Part shown: in pieces, positions 8,071 through 17,443 of the stretch
Layout: the number at the start of each line of letters is the position of its first letter
Position numbering within the stretch: position 1 is the stretch's first letter
DNA from: Arenicellales bacterium
GTDB lineage: Bacteria > Pseudomonadota > Gammaproteobacteria > BMS3Bbin11
Assembly (NCBI GenBank): GCA_029287915.1
Contig: JARFQE010000095.1
Span: 1-50,095 of the forward strand
Reading direction: 5' to 3'
Length of the DNA stretch: 50,095 bases
The notes under the pieces: model-generated
Databases searched by the model: none
Told to the model about the DNA's origin: nothing
The model's input: the letters and a program-made list of their open reading frames with translations, nothing else
Made by a program: the position numbers and the translations under genes

Positions 8071-8697
8071 TCCTGACTCTCCAAGCATTCGTCACAGCAT
8101 TTCCAATGGGTAGATACGGGCAAAGGGTAGCAGAATAACAGCATGCGACTGACTCGCAAATCAAATCTCTTGCTGCAGCGATTTTTTGCGCATCTCAATT
8201 AGTTAGACAACTGTCGTCTGCTGATGATATTCGGATAATCGCAATCTAAAATAACAGATAGCATCTTTGTTGATGACGATAATTTCCGCTCAGATAACTG
8301 AACTTTCACAACAGCCTTCAGATACAGCTGCCTGATCGAGTGTCTTAAACAATAGTGGGCGACAATGTTGATGCGGTACTATTTTTCATTATTAGCGGCT
8401 CACTATTTGCGCCGACTTGCTGACAATTTAAATTGTATAAAATGCTCTGTCCTTTCGCTTTTTCTTCTTAAATATAAGCTATTCATGGATACCATAGCCT
8501 GGAAAAATGTGCCGGAGTATATTAACTGAAACTTGTCTTGCGATACATGGTTCAGCTTCTTATTAAACGCGCCAATAATTTAATTTACTAATATACTATT
8601 TGTCATCGTAGTCTTACGCTATAGTTAGAAAAAATTTCCCTCTAACCCGGGTTTTCGAACGTCGAATATGCTGCTCGGGGAATAGATTTCAATCTGT
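8071..8697. other. Long intergenic region with three short palindromes
   Basis: About 630 bp with no convincing ORF. It separates the minus-strand moaB from the plus-strand acyltransferase. A perfect 14-bp palindrome (8423-8436, ACAATTTAAATTGT) abuts a -10-like TATAAAAT (8436-8443). Closer to the gene are AACCCGGGTT (8644-8653) and TTCGA-ACG-TCGAA (8654-8666). These could be operator sites, but the evidence is symmetry alone. Confidence 0.4.
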
Positions 8698-9396
8698 ATG
8701 CAAACATCAACAGTCATCTCACTTGTCATAATCGCTCTTCTGGTGATCGGCTTTATCTGGCTGATGCGTATCGGCGATGTCGAAAACATTGCCGACTGGG
8801 GAAACAAAACAGCCAATCGCCTCGATGGCCTGAACAGGTTATTCATGCGCAGTTACCATCGTATACCAACTGTATCTATTGATCTGCCTGACAAAGGACC
8901 GGCAATCGTGGTCGCCAACCATATTTCCGGCCTTGACGCTTTCATACTACTCGCCAGCTGCAGTCGTCCACTTCATTTCCTTATCGCGCAGAAAGAATAC
9001 GAACGCTTCGGCTTCAAGTGGCTTTTTGACCTGGCCGGCTGCATTCCGGTCGAGCATACAACACGTCCCGAGCGCGCACTGCGTGCAGCACTGCATGCAC
9101 TACGTGATGGCAAGGTGATCGCACTGTTCCCTTTTGGCCGCATGCATCTCGACAGCGAGGCGGTCAAGATCAAGGGTGGTGTAGCTGTCCTCGCTGGACG
9201 TTCAGCTGCAACTATTTACCCTGCCAGGATCGAAGGTACAGCGGTAAGGAAAGAGGTCATGCCGGCAATGATCAGGCGCGGTCATCCCAGGCTCTTCCCC
9301 CTCGAACCAGTCAGAATAGAAGAAAATGAAACGCCACGGCAAATGTTGCATCGTCTTAGCGTGTTATTGAGCACGCCAATTGAGAAAGCAACGTAG
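8698..9396 (+). CDS. PlsC-like lysophospholipid acyltransferase
   Basis: 232 residues: an N-terminal transmembrane helix (about 4-23) and an acyltransferase domain of the 1-acyl-sn-glycerol-3-phosphate type. The catalytic HX4D motif is present in ANHISGLDAF (about 74-83). The second block is IPVEHTTRPERALRAALHAL. The third block, usually FPEGTRS, reads FPFGRMHLDS, so the acidic residue that normally contacts the acceptor phosphate is replaced. The final block IYPARIEGT is conventional. It is probably an inner-membrane enzyme transferring an acyl chain to a lysolipid or another hydroxyl acceptor; the altered block argues for caution about the substrate. The ATG at 8698 has only a weak upstream GGGGA. 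Confidence 0.8.
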   Translation: MQTSTVISLVIIALLVIGFIWLMRIGDVENIADWGNKTANRLDGLNRLFMRSYHRIPTVSIDLPDKGPAIVVANHISGLDAFILLASCSRPLHFLIAQKEYERFGFKWLFDLAGCIPVEHTTRPERALRAALHALRDGKVIALFPFGRMHLDSEAVKIKGGVAVLAGRSAATIYPARIEGTAVRKEVMPAMIRRGHPRLFPLEPVRIEENETPRQMLHRLSVLLSTPIEKAT

Positions 9397-9424
9397 CATT
9401 GGTGGTAATGTCGACGTAATGTAG

Positions 9425-9476
9425 CGAGGCTTTCCGGTCTAGCAGAACGTTGTTCTGCTGGATCAGAAGAGCCTCG
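9425..9476. other. Nested inverted repeat (long stem-loop)
   Basis: A two-level stem: the outer arms CGAGGCT (9425-9431) and AGCCTCG (9470-9476) are perfect complements. Inside, AGCAGAAC (9441-9448) and GTTCTGCT (9452-9459) form an 8-bp stem with a 3-nt loop. It begins 29 bp after the stop of the acyltransferase gene. The nearest T-run is about 13 nt beyond the stem, so it is not a textbook intrinsic terminator. It could be a 3'-end stabilising structure, a small RNA end or a repeat-family member. Confidence 0.55.
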
Positions 9477-9690
9477 AAATAATTGTTTTTCTTAACTAAA
9501 GGTAGTTAAAGAGAGTTAATGAATATAGTTCAGACATCGGCACTATTGTTTAGATGTCTTTGTTATAGTCATACGCTTAGATCTACTTAGATCTACAAAC
9601 TCCGTTATGAAGACTTCTGTTTGGTAATACGTGTTGTTAGACCCGCTTCGCAAATCCTGTTTTCCAGACTATTACTATGCTACAGAATAA

Positions 9691-9927
9691 TCATAGTCCT
9701 ATCATTTCAGCGTGAAGATTCTCGCCCAGAACAACCTGGAGAAGCTCTTTGCTTCTGGTGTGGCCTGGATCATATGTCACTACAATGAGATGCGGTGTCT
9801 TTTCAGATGAATGGATGCTCACCACACCTTCTTGAGCACGCAGATCATCTTCTAACTTTGCACGAGACTCAGCATCCAGGTTTTCATCGACGTGGAATGT
9901 CACATCCGCTAGATTTATATTATTCAT
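9691..9927 (-). CDS. Small HMA-like protein without a CxxC motif
   Basis: 78 residues with the beta-alpha-beta pattern of heavy-metal-associated domains: NLADVTFHVDENLDAESRAK, then LEDDLRAQEGVVSIHSSEKT, then HLIVVTYDPGHTRSKELLQV. There is no cysteine at all, so it cannot bind soft metals through the usual CxxC; such domains are likely protein-interaction or other-ligand modules. Start ATG 9927 is chosen because GAAGGAG lies 6-7 nt upstream; a GTG 36 nt earlier would include that ribosome binding site in the coding region. Monocistronic, minus strand, upstream of and divergent from the DsrE2-like gene. Confidence 0.75.
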   Translation of the reverse strand: MNNINLADVTFHVDENLDAESRAKLEDDLRAQEGVVSIHSSEKTPHLIVVTYDPGHTRSKELLQVVLGENLHAEMIGL

Positions 9928-10287
9928 TTTTGCTCCTTCTAATATAAAGTTATGTAAATTCACTCACCTCTTATGGGGTCAAGAATACAGGATATATGGT
10001 TGAAACTCCATATTTTTTAAGAGTTCTGCAGGTCAAACCATGCATAAGATGGCCGTCCTGTGAGCATTCATTTTCAGGCAGGGATCCCTTGTCTGTCCAG
10101 TGCGCTTTATGATTGCAGCCGGGACGGCGCCTGAAGCGGTATGGTACTGAATCTGTGACTCCATCGATACACCAAGATAGTGGGCAGCATAGACTTTCGA
10201 AGAATTGTATGTATTAATATGATTATCGCTACTAACCGCTAAGCTTCAATTTGTAGATTTCATGCTAACTAATGAGAGAGAGAAGAG
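9928..10287. other. Divergent intergenic region, no gene seen
   Basis: A 360-bp region between the minus-strand HMA-like gene and the plus-strand DsrE2-like gene. It should carry both promoters. I see no ORF, no FNR/Anr-type box and no strong inverted repeat. Confidence 0.4.
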
Positions 10288-10899
10288 ATGGCTGACGCAG
10301 ATAATCAATTAATAACAAGTTTAGGTGGCAAGACATTAGAAGAATGGTTCGATGCCCGATTTGAACAGAAGATGCTCGAACGAGAAGAAGCAAAGACGAC
10401 AACACTCTCTATGCTGATTACAAAAGGAACATTGGACTGGGGATATACGACCTTCATTGTAGCTTCTACAGCGGCTGCACTTGGCTGGAACGTGTCCCTC
10501 TTCTTCACATTCTATGGGCTGTCTCTACTGAAAAAAGATATGTCGCCGTTAATCAGCGGTTTAGGAAACCCTGCTATGCCGATGAAAATGCCATTTGGGC
10601 CTGCATGGTTCAGGAATATCGATATGAATATACCGAATCTTGTTCAGGCAAACGTTCCTTTCTTCGAAACAATAGCTACCGGACTGATGAAGCAGACATT
10701 GAAGCAGAATGGTGTTGCACCTGTTGCAGATTTACGCGATGCATGTGTCGAAATGGATGTGGAAATCATCGCGTGTCAGATGACTGTGGATTTGTTTGGC
10801 ATGAATAAAGAGGACTTTTTTGACGGGGTGACAGAATGGTCTGGAGCAACGGCTTATCTCGATAAAGCGAGCCGTGCCGATGTCACACTTTTTACATAA
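10288..10899 (+). CDS. DsrE2-family (DsrE/DsrF/DrsH-like) protein
   Basis: 203 residues of the DrsE_2 (PF13686) type. Typical features are SMLITKGTLDWGYTTFIVAS with STAAALGWNVSLFFTFYGLS in the first half. Near the C-terminus is a conserved cysteine, EIIACQMTVDLFGM, which in DsrE2 proteins is the candidate persulfide-carrying residue. Family members are membrane-associated sulfurtransferases or sulfur carriers that work with TusA and rhodanese in sulfur oxidation or sulfur trafficking. Here no tusA or rhodanese gene is adjacent. The start has a purine-rich GAGAGAAGAG upstream. An earlier Cys (RDACVEMD) is a second thiol. Family call confident; partner unknown. Confidence 0.87.
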   Translation: MADADNQLITSLGGKTLEEWFDARFEQKMLEREEAKTTTLSMLITKGTLDWGYTTFIVASTAAALGWNVSLFFTFYGLSLLKKDMSPLISGLGNPAMPMKMPFGPAWFRNIDMNIPNLVQANVPFFETIATGLMKQTLKQNGVAPVADLRDACVEMDVEIIACQMTVDLFGMNKEDFFDGVTEWSGATAYLDKASRADVTLFT

Positions 10900-11028
10900 G
10901 AATTGCTTTGTCCTGTGCAAATGCCGGGAACCATAACAATTTAGCGGCAACACACCGAAAGCCGGCCATCGCTAAGATACTGGACCATTTCTATAAATAT
11001 CGATTTATTGCTCATTTTCCCGTTCATC

Positions 11029-14000
11029 TCAAACGTATACCCACTCGCGCCACCCCTGTATCAATGGGAAATACAGGGCCAGATGGATCTTTCGATCTTC
11101 GCGTTGGCTAATCGCCTCGGCATATTTCTCCAGCTGTAACCGATAGCGCTCCTGCTCGCGGTCAAGAAATTCATCCAGGCCACCGCCTGTATGGCTACCT
11201 GTTTTGTAATCGATGATCCAGCGCTCACCCTTTTCATCGATAAAGGTGCGGTCGATAACCATGTTGTATACCTTGCCATCAAACACGCTGCTAATGGCAT
11301 ATTCTGAATGAATCTCGCTGTGCTCGGTAGACAAAATCCATTGCCCTCTGTCATCTTCCAGCATGCCCTGTAGTGATGCATGGATCCTATCCTGAGCCTG
11401 ATCGAGAAGTTCAACCGGGAGCCCTTGATGCCGCAACATCTGACGGCTGATGATACTTAACCGTGACAAGTCCACATCAGCACTTGAAAAAACACCCCGG
11501 CGGGAAAGATATTCCAGCTGCCGGTGAACGACGGTGCCGATAAGGCGAGCCGATTCGCTGGCCCAGTCGAATTCCAGTATTTCTTCAGCCTGTTCGCTTT
11601 CCCGTGACAGCGTGACAACGCTTGCCGGCGGCAACGGGCAGTTCCAGTCCGCAAGCAGCCGCTTTCTGGCTTGTTGAGGAATCATTACAGATTCAGAATT
11701 GTCTTCTGCGGAAGATTGAATTTCCTGCTTTGAATGCATGACAGGCTGATTCTCATACTCATTTTTTACAACCGGCCATAGTTGATATAACAAGGTCGTG
11801 TCGGAGGGCGTTCTCAACTCATCTTTTTTACTGTCGAAGTCTGCATGCGCCAGCAGGTACAGACGCTTTCGCGCGCGGGTCGCGGCAACATAAAGCAGGC
11901 GTCCATTTTCTAACTGGCTCTTTTCCTTATCCAGATGTTTGATGTATTCAACTGTCTGGTTCTGGCCGTCATTGACCGATGCGATGGGACCAAACATCAG
12001 CTCAGGCTCTCCGGTCTCGCCGGTTCTTTCCAGCCAGTAGAGCAAACGTGATTGATCCTGACCGGTACGCTTACCCAGTCCCGGTAAAATAACTGTATCG
12101 AACTCAAGCCCCTTCGACTTGTGCATAGACATGACCTGCAGTCGTTCATCGGCCTCAACATCAGGTCGGGCAAACAAACTCGACAACTTGTCCTGCAGCA
12201 GTTCAGGGGTGACAGACTCACCCGAATCTTCAATCTCCTGCAACAGGGCCAGGAAAACTTCTGCATCTTCTCTGTCACTCTGGCTATGCAGACAGGCAGG
12301 CCCTCCGAGTGACATCCACGCGCCTTCTACCCAGCTGCGCAGGAACTGCCTTCCACGTTGCGCCAGTACTTTTTCCAGGAGCGGCAACAGGCGTTGTAAA
12401 CGTTGCTGACCATCAGCACTGATCTGCTCAATTCGGCTTTCATCTCTCAGCAGCTCGAGAACTGATGTCTCTCTATCATCAGCGACCAGCAGATGCAGGT
12501 CTACCAGGGTCAATCCGCACCAGGGTGCGCGTAGAATGGCCAGCCAGCTGATACGGTCAGCGGGATGAATCAATGCGCGGGTCAGTGAAACCAGATCCTG
12601 AACCACCGGCCGCTGCGACAGTTTATCAATCTCAACTGCCTGGTATCTGTAACCATGACTTTGTAACTGATGAATAATATCAATAACATGGGCCTTACTG
12701 CGCACCAGTATCGCGACGGACCCCCGTGGATCATCCTGGCGGCACTGTTCAATGATGCTTAGCACGTTCTCGCTTTCTATAGATTCATCACGTTCGAACT
12801 GAGGATGCAAAATGACTGCATCACCTTGCAGCTGGCCTTTAAAGGGTAATGAAGGGGTGTAATGGACTGCGCTTCTGAGCTTGTCACTTTGTGACGGAAA
12901 AATTTGTGGAAACGACTGATTCACCCAGTCTATGATGCCTGCCTGGGAACGGAAATTAACACTTAGCTGCAGCGCTTCCAGTGGCACGCTGCCAAGCTGG
13001 CCTTCCCATGCTTGCAGGAACAGGCCGACTTCTGCTTCGCGAAACCGGTAAATAGATTGCATTGGATCACCGACCAGAAAAAGCGTCCGCTGATCATCAG
13101 GCATCCAGCCCGCGGTAAGCTTGCTGAACAGGGTATATTGATTCTGTGAAGTGTCCTGGAACTCGTCGACCAGCAAATGTTTGATCTGGTAATCCAGCCT
13201 GAGTGATAAGTCGGTCGGTGACTGTTCAGTGCCCAGCGCACGATCGGCACGAATCGCCATCTCGCTGAAGTCCACCTCTCCGCGCTGCCCGAAAACCAGT
13301 TGCAATTGCGCCACGGCATTGACCAGCAGTTGAAACAGGGCTTCCACCAGTAGCCATTCATCATCGCTATAAGTCGCAGCGGGCAACTTTCTTAATGCCG
13401 CGAGCTTTAGTCGCAATTCATTATTTTCCTGCAAGTTCTCTAGCAGCGCCTGCATGGACTGTTTTTTCTCTTTGAACTGCTGTTTCTGCTGCGGGTTGCT
13501 GGATGCTTTTTCGGTTGGGAAACCCAGTTTTATATTGACCCCGCCTGCCTTCCTCCACAGACCGGCTGTCAGTAGAAAATCTGATATTGCCACCCATTTG
13601 TCGACATCAGCTGTCGTGGTCTCGGGCATACGCTGCATGCCCGCACATATCTTGATGGTGCTGCTACTGTTGCTGGTGTGTTCGGCGGCAAATGCTGCCA
13701 ATTCAGGCAATACCGCCTTGACGTCAATCGGCATGGCGCTGTCAACATCGACCAGTGCCTTTTCAACCAGGCGCTGTAATACCCGTTCTATCTCCTGGCG
13801 CCGAACAATAGAGTCTTTCTGGCCGCTTACGTGTTTGACGATATGGCGTAGCCACTGGTCACGTCTTGCCAGCATGTCTGCGATCAAGCCCTGTAACTCA
13901 TCCATGCGGTTATCGCGATGCTTTAGTAACCGCGCAATATCTTCAGACAGTGGAGAACTCGATTCAAGCTGTTCAAGCACGGCCAGTGCTGCCTCGCGAT

Positions 14001-14496
14001 ACATGCCACTGGCATCTTCTGTCAACGAAGGTATGGCACCGAATTGTGATAACAGGGGCATCTGGCGGGTCAGTGATTGACTGAATGAATCAATGGTCTG
14101 GATCTTCAGTCGCCCAGGATTTGATAACAACTGCCACTGTTGGCGCGTGTCATTAGCAAGTGCCGCCTGCGCCAGTTGCCAGGTTTTTCTTTGATAGGCA
14201 GTTTCAGGTTCAGGCTCCATGCTGGCTTGATGCAAGGCTTCCAGTATCCGTGTTCTCATTTCCCCGGCTGCCTTGCGGGTAAAGGTAATGGCAACGATTT
14301 CTTCAGGTGATTCTACGCGGGCCAGCAATTGCAAAAAACGTTGAGTCAGTAGACCGGTCTTTCCAGAACCCGCTGGCGCCTGCACGATAAAAGAACGTTC
14401 GGGATTTAATGCCCGTTCTCTTGCCGCCGAATCTTCTGGTAATTCATCTCCAGGCAGCCGCGCATCTGAACGGGTCATAGTCATGTCTTCATTCAT
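11029..14496 (-). CDS. AddA/RecB-like UvrD-family helicase-nuclease
   Basis: About 1155 residues from the chosen start. It contains the superfamily 1 helicase motifs in order: Walker A APAGSGKT near residue 40, Walker B LLVDEFQDTSQNQY, LVGDPMQSIYRFREAEVGLF, and motif V-like SMHKSKGLEFDTVI. A C-terminal PD-(D/E)XK nuclease follows, with VIDRTF and WIIDYKTG, then a QLEKYAEA box. This is the AddA/RecB arrangement for processing double-strand breaks before recombination. It follows the AddB-like gene with an 8-base overlap (ATGAATGA), so the two are translationally coupled; the ATG at 14496 was chosen for that. Further Met codons at 14484 and 14478 are alternatives. Longer open frame upstream only overlaps the partner gene. 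Confidence 0.9.
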   Translation of the reverse strand: MNEDMTMTRSDARLPGDELPEDSAARERALNPERSFIVQAPAGSGKTGLLTQRFLQLLARVESPEEIVAITFTRKAAGEMRTRILEALHQASMEPEPETAYQRKTWQLAQAALANDTRQQWQLLSNPGRLKIQTIDSFSQSLTRQMPLLSQFGAIPSLTEDASGMYREAALAVLEQLESSSPLSEDIARLLKHRDNRMDELQGLIADMLARRDQWLRHIVKHVSGQKDSIVRRQEIERVLQRLVEKALVDVDSAMPIDVKAVLPELAAFAAEHTSNSSSTIKICAGMQRMPETTTADVDKWVAISDFLLTAGLWRKAGGVNIKLGFPTEKASSNPQQKQQFKEKKQSMQALLENLQENNELRLKLAALRKLPAATYSDDEWLLVEALFQLLVNAVAQLQLVFGQRGEVDFSEMAIRADRALGTEQSPTDLSLRLDYQIKHLLVDEFQDTSQNQYTLFSKLTAGWMPDDQRTLFLVGDPMQSIYRFREAEVGLFLQAWEGQLGSVPLEALQLSVNFRSQAGIIDWVNQSFPQIFPSQSDKLRSAVHYTPSLPFKGQLQGDAVILHPQFERDESIESENVLSIIEQCRQDDPRGSVAILVRSKAHVIDIIHQLQSHGYRYQAVEIDKLSQRPVVQDLVSLTRALIHPADRISWLAILRAPWCGLTLVDLHLLVADDRETSVLELLRDESRIEQISADGQQRLQRLLPLLEKVLAQRGRQFLRSWVEGAWMSLGGPACLHSQSDREDAEVFLALLQEIEDSGESVTPELLQDKLSSLFARPDVEADERLQVMSMHKSKGLEFDTVILPGLGKRTGQDQSRLLYWLERTGETGEPELMFGPIASVNDGQNQTVEYIKHLDKEKSQLENGRLLYVAATRARKRLYLLAHADFDSKKDELRTPSDTTLLYQLWPVVKNEYENQPVMHSKQEIQSSAEDNSESVMIPQQARKRLLADWNCPLPPASVVTLSRESEQAEEILEFDWASESARLIGTVVHRQLEYLSRRGVFSSADVDLSRLSIISRQMLRHQGLPVELLDQAQDRIHASLQGMLEDDRGQWILSTEHSEIHSEYAISSVFDGKVYNMVIDRTFIDEKGERWIIDYKTGSHTGGGLDEFLDREQERYRLQLEKYAEAISQREDRKIHLALYFPLIQGWREWVYV

Positions 14497-17224
14497 CCGG
14501 ATGACCTGTCGATATTTCATCGATACGACACAAACCTGACAACTCGCAATAACTGGTCTCGCAGGTGCTGGGCTTTTTAGGATTGACCTCTGCCCTGCCA
14601 TGGCGAAAGCCTTGCGCCAGTTGACTGATCGTTTGCTTCCAGTCATCGAGTACCTGCGGCCATTGCTCGGTAACCTGTTTAAGCTGCGGGTTTCGAGACG
14701 GCGGCAGATCCGGTAGCAAGCCCGCTTCTTCGACGACACCATTAAACTTCATCTGTGCCGCTTTTAGCTGAGCAAACAGCACGGCACAAACCCCCTCACC
14801 TTCTACCATGCTGTACAAAGGTAATTGTGGATCTTCCGGGCGATCTCCAAACCACTGCGCAGGGTTAACCGACCCTGTTTTATAGTCGATGACAACCTTG
14901 CGTCCATCAGCCAGTTCATCAATGCGGTCGATCCATAGATGCACGCCAATACCATTGACCTCTGCGTTGACTTCCTTTTCGAAATCAACCACCTTGAAGT
15001 CTGCCCGCTGCTTCTCTATCTCCAGCCATTGTTGAGTTAGCTGCTTAAGGCGGGATAATTCGATTTGACGAAAGCGCGGGCTGAAAATTCCAGGATTCTG
15101 TTCAGCCATTGCGTCTATTGCCTGCCCTATGACGGTATCGAGTTTGTTCTCCAGCGCATCTTCATTCATTGAAATTAATGTTTTAAGATCCCCGACATCA
15201 CGCCAGAAAATTTCCAGTATACGGTGAAACAACTGTCCCCTTTTCTTTGCATCGAGACCCAACTCAGGGGTGACCATCGCTGTTGCTGACAAGCGATATT
15301 GAGCAAAAGCACGAAATGGACAAAGCGACTGGTATTTAAAAATGCCACTACCACCTGAGGCTCGATACTGCAGGAGCTGCGGTGCCGTATCGTCAGCTAA
15401 CAGCTCATGTCGCCCACTTTTCTGAATGATGTCGCTCCATGTGAGTTCGTTACTCCCCGTATAGTATTCTTTATCACCTTCAGCAAGATCACTGATGAGC
15501 GGACTGATTCTGAGCTGCTCTTCACCTCTACGCAGTGGGTAACTCATCACGACTTCTGGCGCGGCTGACAATAATCGTCGGGTTATGCGCCGGGCGATGA
15601 CAAGCTCCCTGGCCTGGTCAGCATGCGGCATGGACTGCTGTCGCTGCAATGACAGGGGGATGAATGGATTAGGCTGTGGCGATGATGGCCAGTTGCTATC
15701 ATGCAGATCCATCACCCAGAGGGCATCGAACTGCATACCGATAGCTTCATACAGGCCCAGTATCTGGACAGGTGTCGATTCACTTCGAGGCTGAAATATC
15801 TGAGACAGAGCAAGCCGCTTCAACATACCCAGCGCACGTGAGTAGCTCAAGCGTCCAGTGACAGACTGTAGCCCGCTAAAGCGTGCCATTAGCTTATGGA
15901 AGGCTTCCATTGCCTGGTATTCTGCAGCATTAAAATCACGGTCTTTTGCCCAGCCTGCAACGCTCAGAATTTCTGTAAACCACTTAACCCAGTCAGCCGA
16001 TGAGGCGGAGCCCGGGACTTTCTTCACCAGCTCAGCCAGTTCGTGGACACGTATTGCCAGCTGTGGAGAATGCCAGGGCTGGCCGGTATTACCCGCCAGC
16101 CTGTACAGATCTTTCAAACTCACGCCAGGTTCGCCAATTTCTCTTAGCTTTCGATCGAGCAAAGCACGGGAACTTAGCTCTTCTGAAGCGCCGGCAAGAT
16201 AAGGAGAATTAATCAGCGGACCCAGATCGGCAAGCAGGAAACTAGCACCGGCAAGTTCCAGCACATTGAATGCGGCTCCTATAATCGGATAATGCTTTAA
16301 CGGTAAGCCTAGCGAGATGTTCCACGGCAAGGGCTCATTACCTTCAACCATTAGATTACACGGCACAAGGGACTCGGTGAGGCAACGAATCAGGCGCGAA
16401 CGATGTTCCGCCAGATCTGGGACGACCACACCTATACGGGCATCAGGCCGTTCTTCTAATCGTTGTCGTATCCATCGCGACAGTGTGAAGATCTCATCAC
16501 TATTATCGGCACAGGCCAGACGAATGGCCGAGTTGCTTCCGTCGTTCGCATGCGCCAGTTGAAGCCATTGAATCGAGCCACGGGTATTGGCGATGGCCGC
16601 ATACAGGGCCTGCTGCAGCGGTGTTAATTCGTCAAAACCCAGAAGGATGATATGACTGTCGTAAGTATCGTGATTATCATTGATGCACTGCAGTAGTTGT
16701 TCAGCTATGCGGCTGGCTGGCAGCCATCCCTGCTCAAGGCATTGCTGCTTATACAGATCAGCCCATAGTTTGAATATCTGCGTGTCTTCATTGACATCAA
16801 ACTCTATCGCATCAAGGTCGATCTGCCAGTTAATCAGTTGTTGCCATGCTTCACTGGCCTTCCTGGCGGTGGCTTCCTTTCTTAAAACGCTCGCTGACGA
16901 TGATTCAATAACGGACTCCCAGACATACTGCTCCTGTACCTCTGTCAGCAATAATTCGGGCGATTCAATCAGACCGTCGAAGACCGCCTCTTCCCAGTTC
17001 TGTCGTAACCAGTTATTCCAGGGTTTTATATCAGGTGATTCCCAAACCTGCAGACCTCGTTCGACTGCCTGAAGCTGGAATTCCTGTTTCAGTGCTTCAG
17101 ACAGGCGGGAGTTGCCGGTAACGACTGTAGCTCCCTGCTCAAGTTTTTTATATAGATCCGATCGATTTATCGTTCCAGGTTCCAAGTTCCAGCTTCCACT
17201 ATGAGAGAGTAAAAGAAAGTGCAA
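14489..17224 (-). CDS. AddB-like nuclease, 'probable DNA repair protein' family
   Basis: Up to 911 residues, matching the roughly 900-residue TIGR03623 family related to AddB. The middle carries degenerate helicase-like sequence (VQILGLYEAIGMQFDALWVM; YPLRRGEEQLRIS). The C-terminal nuclease has LWIDRIDELADGRKVVIDYK followed by TGS and PQLPLY. Cysteines in the YQSLCPFRAF segment plus a terminal C-x4-C-x5-C (TCETSYCELSGLC) resemble the four-cysteine iron-sulfur staple of AddB nucleases. It is presumably the partner of the overlapping AddA-like helicase. The 5' end is uncertain: the open frame begins with TTG at 17224, upstream of a heptanucleotide repeat; a TTG at 17185 is an alternative. Recognisable family sequence starts near LEQGATVVTGNSRLSEAL. 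Confidence 0.87.
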   Translation of the reverse strand: MHFLLLSHSGSWNLEPGTINRSDLYKKLEQGATVVTGNSRLSEALKQEFQLQAVERGLQVWESPDIKPWNNWLRQNWEEAVFDGLIESPELLLTEVQEQYVWESVIESSSASVLRKEATARKASEAWQQLINWQIDLDAIEFDVNEDTQIFKLWADLYKQQCLEQGWLPASRIAEQLLQCINDNHDTYDSHIILLGFDELTPLQQALYAAIANTRGSIQWLQLAHANDGSNSAIRLACADNSDEIFTLSRWIRQRLEERPDARIGVVVPDLAEHRSRLIRCLTESLVPCNLMVEGNEPLPWNISLGLPLKHYPIIGAAFNVLELAGASFLLADLGPLINSPYLAGASEELSSRALLDRKLREIGEPGVSLKDLYRLAGNTGQPWHSPQLAIRVHELAELVKKVPGSASSADWVKWFTEILSVAGWAKDRDFNAAEYQAMEAFHKLMARFSGLQSVTGRLSYSRALGMLKRLALSQIFQPRSESTPVQILGLYEAIGMQFDALWVMDLHDSNWPSSPQPNPFIPLSLQRQQSMPHADQARELVIARRITRRLLSAAPEVVMSYPLRRGEEQLRISPLISDLAEGDKEYYTGSNELTWSDIIQKSGRHELLADDTAPQLLQYRASGGSGIFKYQSLCPFRAFAQYRLSATAMVTPELGLDAKKRGQLFHRILEIFWRDVGDLKTLISMNEDALENKLDTVIGQAIDAMAEQNPGIFSPRFRQIELSRLKQLTQQWLEIEKQRADFKVVDFEKEVNAEVNGIGVHLWIDRIDELADGRKVVIDYKTGSVNPAQWFGDRPEDPQLPLYSMVEGEGVCAVLFAQLKAAQMKFNGVVEEAGLLPDLPPSRNPQLKQVTEQWPQVLDDWKQTISQLAQGFRHGRAEVNPKKPSTCETSYCELSGLCRIDEISTGHPDE
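17172..17199. repeat. Heptanucleotide tandem repeat at the 5' end of the AddB-like gene
   Basis: Four adjacent 7-bp units: GTTCCAG, GTTCCAA, GTTCCAG, CTTCCAC on the plus strand. Part of it (AGTTCCAGCTT, 17185-17195) recurs as an exact inverted copy at 17316-17326. The period is not a multiple of three, so a change in copy number would shift a frame begun upstream of it. Confidence 0.75.
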
Positions 17225-17443
17225 TTACCATACGGGGTACAAAAGGTCATAGAGACTATTATTGCGAGTGAAAAATCATATCATTTCAGCATACCACTGA
17301 AAGCTTAACACTTGTAAGCTGGAACTCGAATTTGATTTTATTTATGTGCGCCTCTGGCATGAAAACGGTACAATTACTGGCCATATATTAATGACTGCCA
17401 TACTTAAAGATACAGGTCATTCAGAGAATCATAAAACACTGCT

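Noticed and set aside
8275-8290. TTGATGACGATAAT as an FNR/Anr box
   Set aside because: Two mismatches in the second half-site and no matching -10 at class II spacing.
11061-14084. Several 60-208-codon frames on both strands within the AddA-like gene
   Set aside because: They overlap a full-length gene with clear helicase and nuclease motifs; codon content follows from the main frame.
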